Position numbers and translations under genes: made by a program. The notes under the pieces were generated by a model. The model was not told where the DNA came from, made no database searches, and worked only from the letters and a program-made list of their open reading frames with translations. From the NCBI RefSeq assembly GCF_013410345.1, contig NZ_JACCFJ010000001.1, positions 2,579,001 through 2,643,000 of the forward strand: a stretch of DNA of 64,000 bases, written 5' to 3'. Each line of letters begins with the position of its first letter. The stretch's first letter is position 1. Source of the DNA: Saccharopolyspora hordei. GTDB taxonomy: Bacteria; Actinomycetota; Actinomycetes; Mycobacteriales; Pseudonocardiaceae. Shown piece by piece: positions 17,605 through 26,112 of this stretch.

Positions 17605-18537
17605 TCAGAGCAGGGCCGGTTGCAGGACGGACAGCCGCTGGGCATCGGTGTCCAGTTCGGCGGCCACGCCGAGCGGGATGGTGCGCTGCGCGGTGCAGTG
17701 CCCGAAGCCGAGCTCCCACAGGACCGGCACGCCCAGACCGCCCAGCAGGTCCGACATCACCGCGCGCACCTCCTCCAGCGGCCCGCACTCGGTCCACGAC
17801 CCGAGCGCGATGCCCACGGCGTGGTCGAACCAGCCCGCGCGCAGCAGCTGGGTGACGAACCGGTCCAGCTGGTACGGGGACTCGGTGACGTCCTCCAGCA
17901 GCGCGATGCCGCGTTCCGGCGGGGTCGGTGCGTCGGGCGCGCCGAGCGAGGCCGCCACGATGCTCAGGTTGCCGCCGTAGGTGGTGCCCCGGGCGCGGCC
18001 GCGCACCAGGGCGTCCGCGGAGGACCGGGTCAGGATGGTGACCGACTCGGGCTGGAACAGGGTGCGGCGCAGGTGCTCCCGCGCCGCCGGGTCCTGCACG
18101 AACGCCTCCGTGGCGACCATCGGGCCGAACACCGTGACCAGGCCGAGTTGGGTGGCGACGGCCTCGTGCAGGGCGGTGATGTCGCTGGAGCCGACGAAGA
18201 CCTTCGGTCCGGCCGCGGCCATCTCGCCCCAGTCCAGGTGGTCCAGGACCCGCATGCTGCCGTACCCGCCGCGCGCGCAGAACACCGCGGTCACGTCCGG
18301 GTCGCACCAGGCCTCCTGCAGGTCGGCGGCCCGCTCGGCGTCGGTGCCGGCCAGGTAGCCCAGTCGCGGGTGGCGGTCGCGGACGTGCTTGCCGACGCGC
18401 ACGTCCAGGCCCCACGCCCGCAGGTGGGCCAGTCCGGCGTCGAGCAGGTCCTCGGGCACCGGGCCGGCCGGGGCGACCAGCGCCACCGTGTCACCGCTGC
18501 GCAACCGCGGCGGGCGACGTAGTTCGCGCATGCTCAT
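17605..18537 (-). CDS. LD-carboxypeptidase, S66 family
   Basis: 310 residues. The N-terminal VALVAPAGPVPEDLL is the family start. The nucleophile lies in VFVGSSDITALHE (Ser118), after FCARGGYGSMRVLDHLDW. The catalytic Glu and His are expected in LLEDVTESPYQLDRF and GFGHCTAQRTIPLG near the C-terminus. S66 enzymes cleave L,D-bonds in murein tetrapeptides during wall recycling; some members hydrolyse microcin C instead. ATG 18537 is preferred because GGAG lies 6 nt upstream; ATG 18549 would add MELP. Confidence 0.88.
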   Translation of the reverse strand: MSMRELRRPPRLRSGDTVALVAPAGPVPEDLLDAGLAHLRAWGLDVRVGKHVRDRHPRLGYLAGTDAERAADLQEAWCDPDVTAVFCARGGYGSMRVLDHLDWGEMAAAGPKVFVGSSDITALHEAVATQLGLVTVFGPMVATEAFVQDPAAREHLRRTLFQPESVTILTRSSADALVRGRARGTTYGGNLSIVAASLGAPDAPTPPERGIALLEDVTESPYQLDRFVTQLLRAGWFDHAVGIALGSWTECGPLEEVRAVMSDLLGGLGVPVLWELGFGHCTAQRTIPLGVAAELDTDAQRLSVLQPALL

Positions 18538-18731
18538 CGGCAGCTCCATCCCGCGATCGGCGATCACCGTTGCGAGACTATCGGCACCGGACCGGTCGCG
18601 CCTCAGTTCGCCAACGGCGAACATCGCCGAAACCGGTGGTCGGCGGGCAGGTCCTGCGGGTAGACCGGCACTGCGGGTGCCGGTGACGAACAAAACGGGG
18701 GCCAGTCGCGCACCGCGCGCGATCGGTGGCC

Positions 18732-18737
18732 TAATGT
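18732..18737 (+). promoter_or_regulatory. -10 box of the DUF3090 gene
   Basis: TAATGT lies 10 nt before ATG 18748. Transcription would start within about 4 nt of the start codon, so the GGAGGGG between them may be only partly present in the mRNA. Confidence 0.4.
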
Positions 18738-18747
18738 CGGAGGGGTC

Positions 18748-19314
18748 ATGGCTCGTGTCATCCACGTCTTCCGTCAACCCGACCGCTTCGTCGCCGGAAC
18801 GGTCGGGGAACCTGGCGACCGCACCTTCTACCTGCAGGCGACCGAGGACGTCCGCACGGTGAGCGTGCAGCTCGAGAAGCAGCAGGTGTCGGTGCTCGCC
18901 GAACGCATCGGCGCGCTGCTGGACGAGGTGCAGCGGCGCTTCAACGCCGAGCTGCCCGCCCAGACCCCGGAGGAGCTCGTCGACACCGACCCGCTGCAGG
19001 TGCCCGTCGACGAGGAGTTCCGGGTCGGGACCATGGGGCTGGGCTGGGACGCCGAGACCGAGGCGGTGGTGGTCGAACTGCTCGCCGTCACCGACGAGGA
19101 GATCGACGAGTCGGTGGTGCTCGACGACACCGAGGAGGGCCCCGACGCGCTGCGGGTGTTCCTCACCCCCGCGCACGCGCGGGCGTTCGCCGAGCGCGCG
19201 GAGCGCGTCATCAACGCCGGCCGCAAGCCCTGCCCGCTGTGCGCCGAACCGCTCGACCCGAGCGGGCACATCTGCCCCCGGCAGAACGGCTACCGCCGCG
19301 CAGAAGAGGTCTGA
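18748..19314 (+). CDS. DUF3090 family protein
   Basis: 188 residues, the usual length. It starts MARVIHVFRQPDRFVAGTVG and contains FYLQATEDVRTVSVQLEKQQV. It ends with a four-cysteine zinc-ribbon-like segment: PCPLCAEPLDPSGHICPRQNGYRR. Function is unknown. It is conserved in actinobacteria near mshC, together with the SCO1664-type gene that follows; I place it with M. tuberculosis Rv2134c from memory. The next gene starts 5 nt after the stop, so the two are coupled. Confidence 0.88.
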   Translation: MARVIHVFRQPDRFVAGTVGEPGDRTFYLQATEDVRTVSVQLEKQQVSVLAERIGALLDEVQRRFNAELPAQTPEELVDTDPLQVPVDEEFRVGTMGLGWDAETEAVVVELLAVTDEEIDESVVLDDTEEGPDALRVFLTPAHARAFAERAERVINAGRKPCPLCAEPLDPSGHICPRQNGYRRAEEV

Positions 19315-19319
19315 GGCGC

Positions 19320-20114
19320 GTGCGCGCCGATGATCCAGCGGTCCACGAGCTGCTCCTGCACGGCCGGTTGGACGTCCAGGGGCGGTTGGTGGAGGCGTCC
19401 AACGCGACGCTGTTCTGCGGGGTCGAGGTCGACGGCCTGTCCGCCGAGTGCGTCTACAAGCCGGTGCGCGGGGAGCGCCCGCTGTGGGACTTCCCGGACG
19501 GCACGCTGGCCGGCCGCGAGGTCGGTTCCTACCTGCTCGCCGAGAGCACGGGCTGGGGACTGGTCCCGCCGACGGTGCTGCGCGACGGCCCGTTCGGGCC
19601 GGGCATGGTGCAGCTGTGGGTGGACGTCGAGGAGGGCTCCGAGCTGGTCGACGTCGTCCCACCGGACGAGGTGCCGGACGGCTGGTTGCCGGTGCTGCGC
19701 GCCCAGGACCACCACGGTGATCCCGTCGTGCTCGCGCACGCCGACCACGAGCAGCTGCAGCGCCTGGCGGTGCTCGACGTGGTGATCAACAACGCCGACC
19801 GCAAGGGCGGGCACATCCTGCACGCCCCGGACGGCCGGGTGCTGGGCGTGGACCACGGGGTCAGCCTCAACACCGACGACAAGCTGCGCACCGTGCTGTG
19901 GGGGTGGATCGGCGAGCCGCTGCCGGAGGAGGCCGTCGACCGCCTCGGTGAGCTGCGCGCCCGGATGGAGGGGGAGCTGGCGGAGCAGCTGGCCGAGCAC
20001 ATCACGGTGAAGGAGGTCCAGGCGATCAGCGCCCGGATCGACCGTCTGCTCGAGGCCGGGGTGTTCCCGGCCCCGTCCGGCGACTGGCCCGCCATCCCCT
20101 GGCCCGCCTTCTGA
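19320..20114 (+). CDS. SCO1664 family protein (kinase-like fold suspected)
   Basis: 264 residues from GTG 19320, 5 nt after the DUF3090 stop. Conserved blocks: GRLVEASNATLFCGVE, CVYKPVRGERPLWDFPDG, LAGREVGSYLLAESTGWGLVPPTVLRDG and the strong VLDVVINNADRKGGHIL...VDHGVSLN. The K of VYKPVRGE, the D-x-x-x-N-N-ADRKGGH loop and the DHG motif resemble PI3/4-kinase-like and HipA-like kinases, which is my reading. Substrate is unknown. In many actinobacteria this gene directly precedes mshC; here mshC is about 15 kb further right. Confidence 0.82.
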   Translation: MRADDPAVHELLLHGRLDVQGRLVEASNATLFCGVEVDGLSAECVYKPVRGERPLWDFPDGTLAGREVGSYLLAESTGWGLVPPTVLRDGPFGPGMVQLWVDVEEGSELVDVVPPDEVPDGWLPVLRAQDHHGDPVVLAHADHEQLQRLAVLDVVINNADRKGGHILHAPDGRVLGVDHGVSLNTDDKLRTVLWGWIGEPLPEEAVDRLGELRARMEGELAEQLAEHITVKEVQAISARIDRLLEAGVFPAPSGDWPAIPWPAF

Positions 20115-20148
20115 CGCCGGTCTGACCTCGGGCGTCCTCCGCCACCTC

Positions 20149-20196
20149 GGCGGAAGAGCCGTCCGTCCCTTCCACGGGGGTTCTGCCCCTTCCGCC
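20149..20196. terminator. Long inverted repeat after the SCO1664 gene
   Basis: GGCGGAAG (20149-20156) pairs perfectly with CTTCCGCC (20189-20196) around a 32-nt loop, beginning 34 nt after the stop. It is probably a terminator or processing site. The 288-nt interval up to 20402 also holds the palindrome at 20285-20311, and I see no gene in it. Confidence 0.35.
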
Positions 20197-20284
20197 CCCT
20201 CTGGGGCGACGCGCATGCCGTGGAACACGTCAACGGCGTGCCGGGACCCGACGCGCCGACGTGTGCCGGGGTCTCCGCGCGATC

Positions 20285-20311
20285 CCGGTGGAGATCAGGT
20301 GTCCGACCTCC
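20285..20311. repeat. Imperfect palindrome, copy 1 of a two-copy repeat
   Basis: A 27-nt element: CCGGTGGAGATCAG, GTGTCC, GACCTCC. It is an imperfect dyad and matches the element at 46765-46791 at 23 of 27 positions; all four differences are transitions. Both copies are intergenic. Confidence 0.5.
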
Positions 20312-20402
20312 ACGGGGTGGCGGCCGGGTTGTGGTCCACGACTGCTGTGATCTTCGGGTGTTGTGGGTGCGGGGGGCGGGGTGCGCAGGGCAACCTGGGG
20401 GC

Positions 20403-21347
20403 GTGCGAGCCCAGGACCAGCCGGTGCGAATCCCGTCCTCCTACGCCGACCGCCTGCACACCCCGTTGCCCGGCTTCCGCGACGTGCTGCGGCTGATGTG
20501 GACCGGCGGGTTCCGGGGACGGGTGGAGGACGCCGACCGGATCCCGGTGCTGCGCCGCGGCCTGCCGCCGGTCGCCGCGCAGGACACCGCGGTGACCTGG
20601 GTCGGCCACTCCACCTACGTGCTGCGGATGGCCGGGGCCACGGTGCTCACAGACCCGGTGTGGTCCTCCCGGATCCCCGGCGTGCCGCGACGGCTGACCC
20701 CGCCCGGTGTGGCGTTCAGCGAGCTGCCGCCGGTCGACGCGGTGGTGATCAGCCACAACCACTACGACCACCTGGACGCCCCGACGGTCCAGCGGCTGCC
20801 GCGCTCGACGCCGGTGCTGGTGCCCGCCGGGCTGGGCCGCTGGTTCCGGCGGCGCGGCTTCACCGAGGTCGTCGAGCTCGACTGGTGGCAGTCCGCGGAG
20901 GTGGCCGGACTGACCTTCGACTTCGCCCCGGCCCGGCACTGGAGCCGCCGGGGCCCGCTCGACACCTGCCGGAGCCTGTGGGGCAGCTGGGTGATCACCG
21001 GGCCGCGGCACCGCGTCTACCACGCCGGGGACAGCGGCTACGGGCCGCACTTCGCCGAGATCGGGCAGCGGTACCCGGGCATCGACGTGGCCATGGTGCC
21101 CATCGGCGCCTACGACCCGCGCTGGTTCATGGCACCGGTGCACATGGACCCGGAGGAGGCCGTGCAGGCCGTCGCGGACCTGGGCGCCGCGCACGCGGCC
21201 ACGATGCACTGGGGCACCTTCGTGCTCACCCGCGAACCGGTCGTGGAACCGTTGACCCGGGTCCGCAAGGCCTGGCGCGAGGCGGGCCGCGACCCGGAGC
21301 AGCTGTGGGACCTGGCGATCGGCGAATCGCGCGTCCTGGAGGCCTGA
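20403..21347 (+). CDS. Metallo-beta-lactamase-fold hydrolase (NAPE-PLD/UlaG-like)
   Basis: 314 residues from GTG 20403, the likeliest of several in-frame starts because the conserved region begins 70 residues later. VTWVGHSTYVLRMAGATVLTDPVWSSR is the family's entry motif. Metal ligands are visible: VISHNHYDHLDAPTV (H-x-H-x-D-H), FAPARHWSRRG, VYHAGDSGYG and MHWGTFVL. This pattern is typical of N-acylphosphatidylethanolamine phospholipase D-like and L-ascorbate-6-phosphate lactonase-like enzymes; the substrate cannot be told. It converges on the serine hydrolase gene. Confidence 0.85.
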   Translation: MRAQDQPVRIPSSYADRLHTPLPGFRDVLRLMWTGGFRGRVEDADRIPVLRRGLPPVAAQDTAVTWVGHSTYVLRMAGATVLTDPVWSSRIPGVPRRLTPPGVAFSELPPVDAVVISHNHYDHLDAPTVQRLPRSTPVLVPAGLGRWFRRRGFTEVVELDWWQSAEVAGLTFDFAPARHWSRRGPLDTCRSLWGSWVITGPRHRVYHAGDSGYGPHFAEIGQRYPGIDVAMVPIGAYDPRWFMAPVHMDPEEAVQAVADLGAAHAATMHWGTFVLTREPVVEPLTRVRKAWREAGRDPEQLWDLAIGESRVLEA

Positions 21348-21350
21348 CGC

Positions 21351-21378
21351 CCCGGGCCCGCGGCGCCGCGGGCCCGGG
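21351..21378. terminator. Perfect palindrome between convergent genes
   Basis: CCCGGGCCCGCGGC (21351-21364) is followed at once by its exact reverse complement (21365-21378). It lies 3 nt after the MBL stop and 9 nt before the serine hydrolase stop, so it can end transcription from both sides. There is no U-tract. Confidence 0.6.
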
Positions 21379-21387
21379 ACGACCGGC

Positions 21388-22620
21388 TCAGTCCACCAGG
21401 GCCTGGTAGACGAGCTGGTGCAGCTGGGAGCGGATCGGGTGGGTGCTGGAGGGCATCAGCTGGGTCATGAACACGACCGTCAGCTCCTCCTGCGGGTCCA
21501 CCCAGAACGCCGTGCTCGCCATGCCGCCCCAGGCGAACTCGCCCTTCGAGCTGGGCACCTTGGCGGCCACCGGGTCGTCCACCACGGAGAAGCCCAGGCC
21601 GAAGCCCTTGCCCGCGTTGGCCGCCTCGGAGAAGGAGCCGAGCGCCAGCGTCTCCAGGTCGGCGCCGCCCGGCAGGTGGTTGCGGGTCATGTAGTCCACC
21701 GTGCGGCTGCCCAGCAGCCGGGTGCCGTCCAGCTCGCCCCGGCGCAGCAGCATCTGGGTGAACCGGTGGTAGTCGTGCGCCGTGGAGAACAGCCCGCCGC
21801 CGCCGGAGAGCGCCTTGGGCAGTTCGAAGGCGGCCGCGTGGGCCAGGTCGTGCTTCGGGTGGCGCCGGGCCTTGCCCTCCGGGTCGGCCACGTACAGGGT
21901 GGCCAGCCGGTCGGCGTCGGAGCGGTCCACCGCGAACCCGGTGTCGGTCATGCCCAGCGGTTCGAAGATCCGGGTGCGGAAGAACTCGTCGAGGGTCTGC
22001 CCGGAGGCCACCTCGACGATCCGGCCGAGCACGTCGGTGGACACCGAGTAGTTCCAGGCGGCGCCGGGGTCGAACAGCAGCGGCAGCGACGCCCACTCGT
22101 CACAGCAGCCGGCCAGGTCCATGTCGTCGGCCACGCCGTTCTCGAAGCCCGCCTGCCGGTAGAGCTCGTCCACCGGGTGCAGGTAGTGGAAGGCGTAGGT
22201 GAGCCCCGAGGTGTGGGTCAGCAGGTGCCAGATCCGCATCTCCTCGCCCGCCGGGCGGGTCTGCGGCGCGCGGGCCGTGCCCCCGGTGTAGACCCGCAGG
22301 TCGGCGAAGGACGGGATGAAGTCGCTGACCGGGTCGGTGAGCTCGAAGGCACCTTCCTCGAACAGCATCATGATCGCCGTGGAGGTGATCGGCTTGGTCA
22401 TCGAGTAGATGCGGAACAGCGTGTCCTGCTCCACCGGCGCACCGCTCTCGACGTCGCGCATCCCGTGCGTGGCGAGGTGCGCGACCTTGCCGCGGCGGGT
22501 GACCATGACCAGCCAGCCGGGCAGCTTGCCCGCGTCGACGTACTGGGCGAAGTGCCGGTCGATGCGCCGCAGCCGGTCCGGGTCGAAACCGACTTCGCCG
22601 GGCTCCACCTCGATCTCCAC
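21388..22620 (-). CDS. Serine hydrolase, class C beta-lactamase/esterase type
   Basis: 410 residues from GTG 22620, which has GAGGAGGG 5 nt upstream. The active-site SxxK motif is FRIYSMTKPIT (about residue 75). The second motif is WNYSVSTDVLG, with Tyr but without the usual YxN asparagine, as in many EstB-like esterases. GGGGLFSTAHDYHRF and FAWGGMASTAFWVDP (in place of KTG) follow. No signal peptide is seen, so it is probably a cytoplasmic esterase rather than a beta-lactamase. It is divergent from the MoxR operon. Confidence 0.85.
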   Translation of the reverse strand: MEIEVEPGEVGFDPDRLRRIDRHFAQYVDAGKLPGWLVMVTRRGKVAHLATHGMRDVESGAPVEQDTLFRIYSMTKPITSTAIMMLFEEGAFELTDPVSDFIPSFADLRVYTGGTARAPQTRPAGEEMRIWHLLTHTSGLTYAFHYLHPVDELYRQAGFENGVADDMDLAGCCDEWASLPLLFDPGAAWNYSVSTDVLGRIVEVASGQTLDEFFRTRIFEPLGMTDTGFAVDRSDADRLATLYVADPEGKARRHPKHDLAHAAAFELPKALSGGGGLFSTAHDYHRFTQMLLRRGELDGTRLLGSRTVDYMTRNHLPGGADLETLALGSFSEAANAGKGFGLGFSVVDDPVAAKVPSSKGEFAWGGMASTAFWVDPQEELTVVFMTQLMPSSTHPIRSQLHQLVYQALVD

Positions 22621-22738
22621 TGGGTCCCTCCTCGGTGTGCAACGGGTACGCAGCGTTTCTACACGCCAGGGGCGACACCGAGTAGTTCGGAGCGCGAAAG
22701 ATCTCCTCCGCCCCTCGGCGTTCGACGGTCCCGGCGGG

Positions 22739-22744
22739 TAGCGT
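22739..22744 (+). promoter_or_regulatory. Leaderless -10 box of the moxR operon
   Basis: TAGCGT ends 7 nt before GTG 22752. The GGAGGG between them would lie outside or at the very 5' end of the transcript. Confidence 0.45.
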
Positions 22745-22751
22745 CGGAGGG

Positions 22752-24152
22752 GTGACGATCCCGACACCACCTCCTGGTCTGCCGCGCACCGCGGGGGAAC
22801 TGCGGGCCAGCGGCCACGCACCGCGCAGCGTGAAGGCCGAGCTGCGCGCGAACCTGCTGACCGCACTGCGTTCCGGCCGCGCGCTGTGGCCCGGCATCGT
22901 CGGTTTCGACCGCACCGTGCTGCCGCAGCTGGAACGCGCGCTGATCGCCGGGCACGACGTGGTGCTGCTCGGCGAGCGCGGGCAGGGCAAGACGCGACTG
23001 CTGCGCAGCCTCGTCGAGCTGCTGGACGAGTGGACCCCGGTCATCGAGGGCTCGGAGCTCGGCGAGCACCCGCTGCAGCCCATCACCCCGGCTTCCCGGC
23101 GGCGGGCCGCCGAGCTCGGCGACGACCTGCCGGTGGCCTGGCGGCACCGCAGCGAGCGCTACGTCGAGAAGCTGGCTACCCCGGACACCTCGGTCGGCGA
23201 CCTGGTCGGCGACGTCGACCCGGTCAAGGTCGCCGAGGGCCGGTCGCTGGGCGACCCGGAGACCATCCACTTCGGACTGGTGCCGCGCGCGCACCGCGGC
23301 ATCGTGACCGTCAACGAGCTGCCCGACCTGGCCGAGCGGATCCAGGTCGCGCTGCTGAACGTCATGGAGGAGCGCGACATCCAGATCCGCGGCTACAGCC
23401 TGCGGCTGCCGCTGGACGTGCTGCTCGTCGCCACCGCCAACCCCGAGGACTACACCAACCGCGGCCGGATCATCACGCCGCTGAAGGACCGCTTCGGCGC
23501 CGAGATCCGCACCCACTACCCGCTGGAGGTCGAGGACGAGGTGGCGCTGGTGCGCCAGGAGGCGGACCTGCCCGCCGAGGTCGGCGACCACCTGCTGGAG
23601 GTGATCGCGCGGTTCGTCGGCCACCTGCGCGAGTCCAGCGCGGTGGACCAGCGCTCCGGGGTGTCGGCGCGGTTCGCCATCGCCGCCGCCGAGACCGTGT
23701 CGGCCGCCGCGCTGCACCGTGCCGCGATCACCGGCGAACACCCCGCCGTGGCGCGGCCGGTCGACCTGGAGGCGGTGCCCGCGGTGCTGCGCGGCAAGAT
23801 CGAGTTCGAGGCCGGGGAGGAGGGCCGCGAGGACGAGCTGCTGGGCTACCTGCTGCGCCGCGCGGTGGCCGACACCGCGCGCGGCCTGTTCGCCGGGCTG
23901 GACCTGGGGCCGCTGGCCCAGGCCGTGGCCGACGGGCACCCGGTGGCCACCGGGGAGCGCGTGTCCGGGCACGACCTGCTGACCGCGCTGCCGGAACTGC
24001 CGGTGCTGCACCAGGTCGCCGAACGCCTCGACGTGCGGGCCGGTGACCCGCCCGGGCGCATCGCCAGCGCCGTGGAACTGGCGCTGGAATCGCTGTTCCT
24101 GGCCAAGAAGCTCGGCAAGGACGCCGAGGACGACAGGTCGGTGTACAGCTGA
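22752..24152 (+). CDS. MoxR-type AAA+ ATPase (Mg-chelatase ChlI-like)
   Basis: 466 residues. P-loop GERGQGKT at residues 74-81; Walker B region IVTVNELPDLAERIQVALLNVMEER; sensor 1 LLVATANPEDYTNRG; arginine-rich RIITPLKDRFGAEI. The C-terminal third is a helical lid plus extension (about residues 300-466). MoxR ATPases work with a VWA partner to remodel or insert metal into proteins. The partner gene follows at once, its ATG overlapping this stop (TGATG). Substrate is unknown. Confidence 0.88.
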   Translation: MTIPTPPPGLPRTAGELRASGHAPRSVKAELRANLLTALRSGRALWPGIVGFDRTVLPQLERALIAGHDVVLLGERGQGKTRLLRSLVELLDEWTPVIEGSELGEHPLQPITPASRRRAAELGDDLPVAWRHRSERYVEKLATPDTSVGDLVGDVDPVKVAEGRSLGDPETIHFGLVPRAHRGIVTVNELPDLAERIQVALLNVMEERDIQIRGYSLRLPLDVLLVATANPEDYTNRGRIITPLKDRFGAEIRTHYPLEVEDEVALVRQEADLPAEVGDHLLEVIARFVGHLRESSAVDQRSGVSARFAIAAAETVSAAALHRAAITGEHPAVARPVDLEAVPAVLRGKIEFEAGEEGREDELLGYLLRRAVADTARGLFAGLDLGPLAQAVADGHPVATGERVSGHDLLTALPELPVLHQVAERLDVRAGDPPGRIASAVELALESLFLAKKLGKDAEDDRSVYS

Positions 24153-26104
24153 TGTCCCGGCGGTTCCGGTACAGCGCGTGGCACGGCGGGGCCGACCCCC
24201 TGGAACCGCCGGTGGACCTGCGCGCCGCGCTGGACCAGATCGGGCGCGACGTCATGGAGGGCGCCTCGCCGCGCGCCGCGCTGGAGGAGCTGCTGCGCAC
24301 GGGCACCCGCGACGTCGCCGGCCTCGACGAGCTCACCCGGCAGCTGTGGCAGCGGCGCAGCGAGCTGCAGCGCCGCCACCGCCTGGACGGCACGATCGCC
24401 GAGGTGCGGCGGCTGCTGGACCGCGCGCTGGAGCAGGAGCGGCTGGCGCTCGCGGCCGACCCTGGTGAGGACGCGCGGTTCCGCGAGCTGCAGCTGGACG
24501 CGCTGCCGCCGGACGCGGCCGGGCAGGTCGCCGAGCTGGCCACCTACGACTGGCGTTCCCCGGACGCGCGGGAGACCTTCGAGCAGGTCCAGCAGATGCT
24601 GGGCACGGAGTTGCTGGAGCAGCGCTTCCAGGGCATGAAGCAGGCGATGCAGCAGGTCACGCCGGAGGACGTCGAGCGGGTGCGGGAGATGCTCGACGAC
24701 CTGTCGGACCTGCTGGCCGCGCACGCCCGCGGCGACGCCGACGTGCCGCAGCGCTTCGAGCGGTTCATGGCGCGGCACGGGGAGTTCTTCCCGGAGAACC
24801 CGCGGGACGTCGACGAGCTCATCGACGCCCTCGCGGCCCGCTCGGCCGCGGCCCAGCGGCTGCTGAACTCGATGAGCCCGCAGCAGCGCGACGAGCTGCT
24901 GGCGCTGTCCCAGCAGGCCTTCGGCGATCCCCGCATCGCGCAGGCGCTGCAGCGCCTGGACCAGCAGTTGCAGCAGCTGCGGCCGGGTGAGGACTGGACC
25001 GGGCGGGCGCGCTTCCGCGGTGACCAGCCGATGGGGCTGGCCGAGGCGACCGCCGCGATGGCCGAGCTCGGCGAGATGGACCGGCTGGCCGAACAGTTGA
25101 GCCAGTCCTACCCCGGTGCCAGCCTGGCCGACATCGACCTGGAGGCGCTGGAGCGGCAGCTCGGCCCGCGCGCGGTCGTGGACGCCCAGCGGTTGGCGGA
25201 GATCGAGCGGCAGCTGCGCCAGCAGGGCATGCTGCAGCGCGCGCCGGACGGCAGCCTGCGGTTGAGCCCGCGCGCGATGCGCCGGCTCGGCGAGACCGCG
25301 CTGCGCTCGGTCGTCTCGCAGCTGCGCTCCCGCCGCGGGGAGCGCGACACCCACCGCGCGGGGGCGGCAGGGGAGCTGACCGGCACCACGCGCCCGTGGA
25401 GCTACGGCGACTCCGAGCCGTGGGACGCCCCGCGGACGGTGCGCAACGCGGTGCTGCGCCGCGCGGCGGAGGGCCCGGAGTCGGCGCTGCTGGACGTCTC
25501 CGACCTGGAGGTCGCCGAGACCGAGCAGCGCTCGCGGGCCGCGGTGGTGCTGTGCGTGGACACGTCGTGGTCGATGGTGCAGGACGGCCGCTGGGTGCCG
25601 ATGAAGCGCACCGCGCTGGCGCTGCACCACCTGGTGGCCACCCGGTTCCGCGACGACGCGCTGCAACTGGTCACCTTCGGCCGCTACGCCTCCACCGTGG
25701 ACATCGGGGAACTGGCGGCGCTGGAAGGGGTGTGGGAGCAGGGCACGAACCTGCACCACGCGCTGCTGCTGGCCGGCCGGCACCTGCGCCGCCACCCGGA
25801 CGCCGAGCCGGTGGTGCTGGTGGTCACCGACGGCGAGCCCACGGCCCACCTGGAACCCGGCGGCGACGCGGTCTTCCAGTACCCGCCGGACCCGCGCACG
25901 CTGGCGGCCACGCTGTCCGAAGTGGACGCCCTGACGCGGCGGGGCACGACGCTGAGCGTGTTCATGCTGGGGGAGGACCCGCGGTTGGAGGCGTTCGTGG
26001 ACCTGCTGGCCCGGCGCGGTGGCGGCCGGGTGCTCGCACCCACGCCCGACGGGCTGGGCGCCGCCGTCGTCGGCGACTACCTCCGCACCAAGCGCCGCCG
26101 CTGA
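24152..26104 (+). CDS. VWA-domain protein, partner of the MoxR ATPase
   Basis: 650 residues starting at ATG 24152 inside the moxR stop. The N-terminal 400 residues are helical and rich in Arg, Gln and Glu (LRQQGMLQRAPDGSLRLSPR near residue 355). The C-terminal von Willebrand A domain has the MIDAS motif DTSWS at residues 470-474, then a conserved threonine in GTNLHHAL and VVLVVTDGEPTAH. Cobalt-chelatase CobT/BchD-like partners have this layout. It probably presents client proteins to the ATPase. It converges on the VanZ-RDD gene, with 8 nt between. Confidence 0.87.
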   Translation: MSRRFRYSAWHGGADPLEPPVDLRAALDQIGRDVMEGASPRAALEELLRTGTRDVAGLDELTRQLWQRRSELQRRHRLDGTIAEVRRLLDRALEQERLALAADPGEDARFRELQLDALPPDAAGQVAELATYDWRSPDARETFEQVQQMLGTELLEQRFQGMKQAMQQVTPEDVERVREMLDDLSDLLAAHARGDADVPQRFERFMARHGEFFPENPRDVDELIDALAARSAAAQRLLNSMSPQQRDELLALSQQAFGDPRIAQALQRLDQQLQQLRPGEDWTGRARFRGDQPMGLAEATAAMAELGEMDRLAEQLSQSYPGASLADIDLEALERQLGPRAVVDAQRLAEIERQLRQQGMLQRAPDGSLRLSPRAMRRLGETALRSVVSQLRSRRGERDTHRAGAAGELTGTTRPWSYGDSEPWDAPRTVRNAVLRRAAEGPESALLDVSDLEVAETEQRSRAAVVLCVDTSWSMVQDGRWVPMKRTALALHHLVATRFRDDALQLVTFGRYASTVDIGELAALEGVWEQGTNLHHALLLAGRHLRRHPDAEPVVLVVTDGEPTAHLEPGGDAVFQYPPDPRTLAATLSEVDALTRRGTTLSVFMLGEDPRLEAFVDLLARRGGGRVLAPTPDGLGAAVVGDYLRTKRRR

Positions 26105-26112
26105 CGGCAGGT

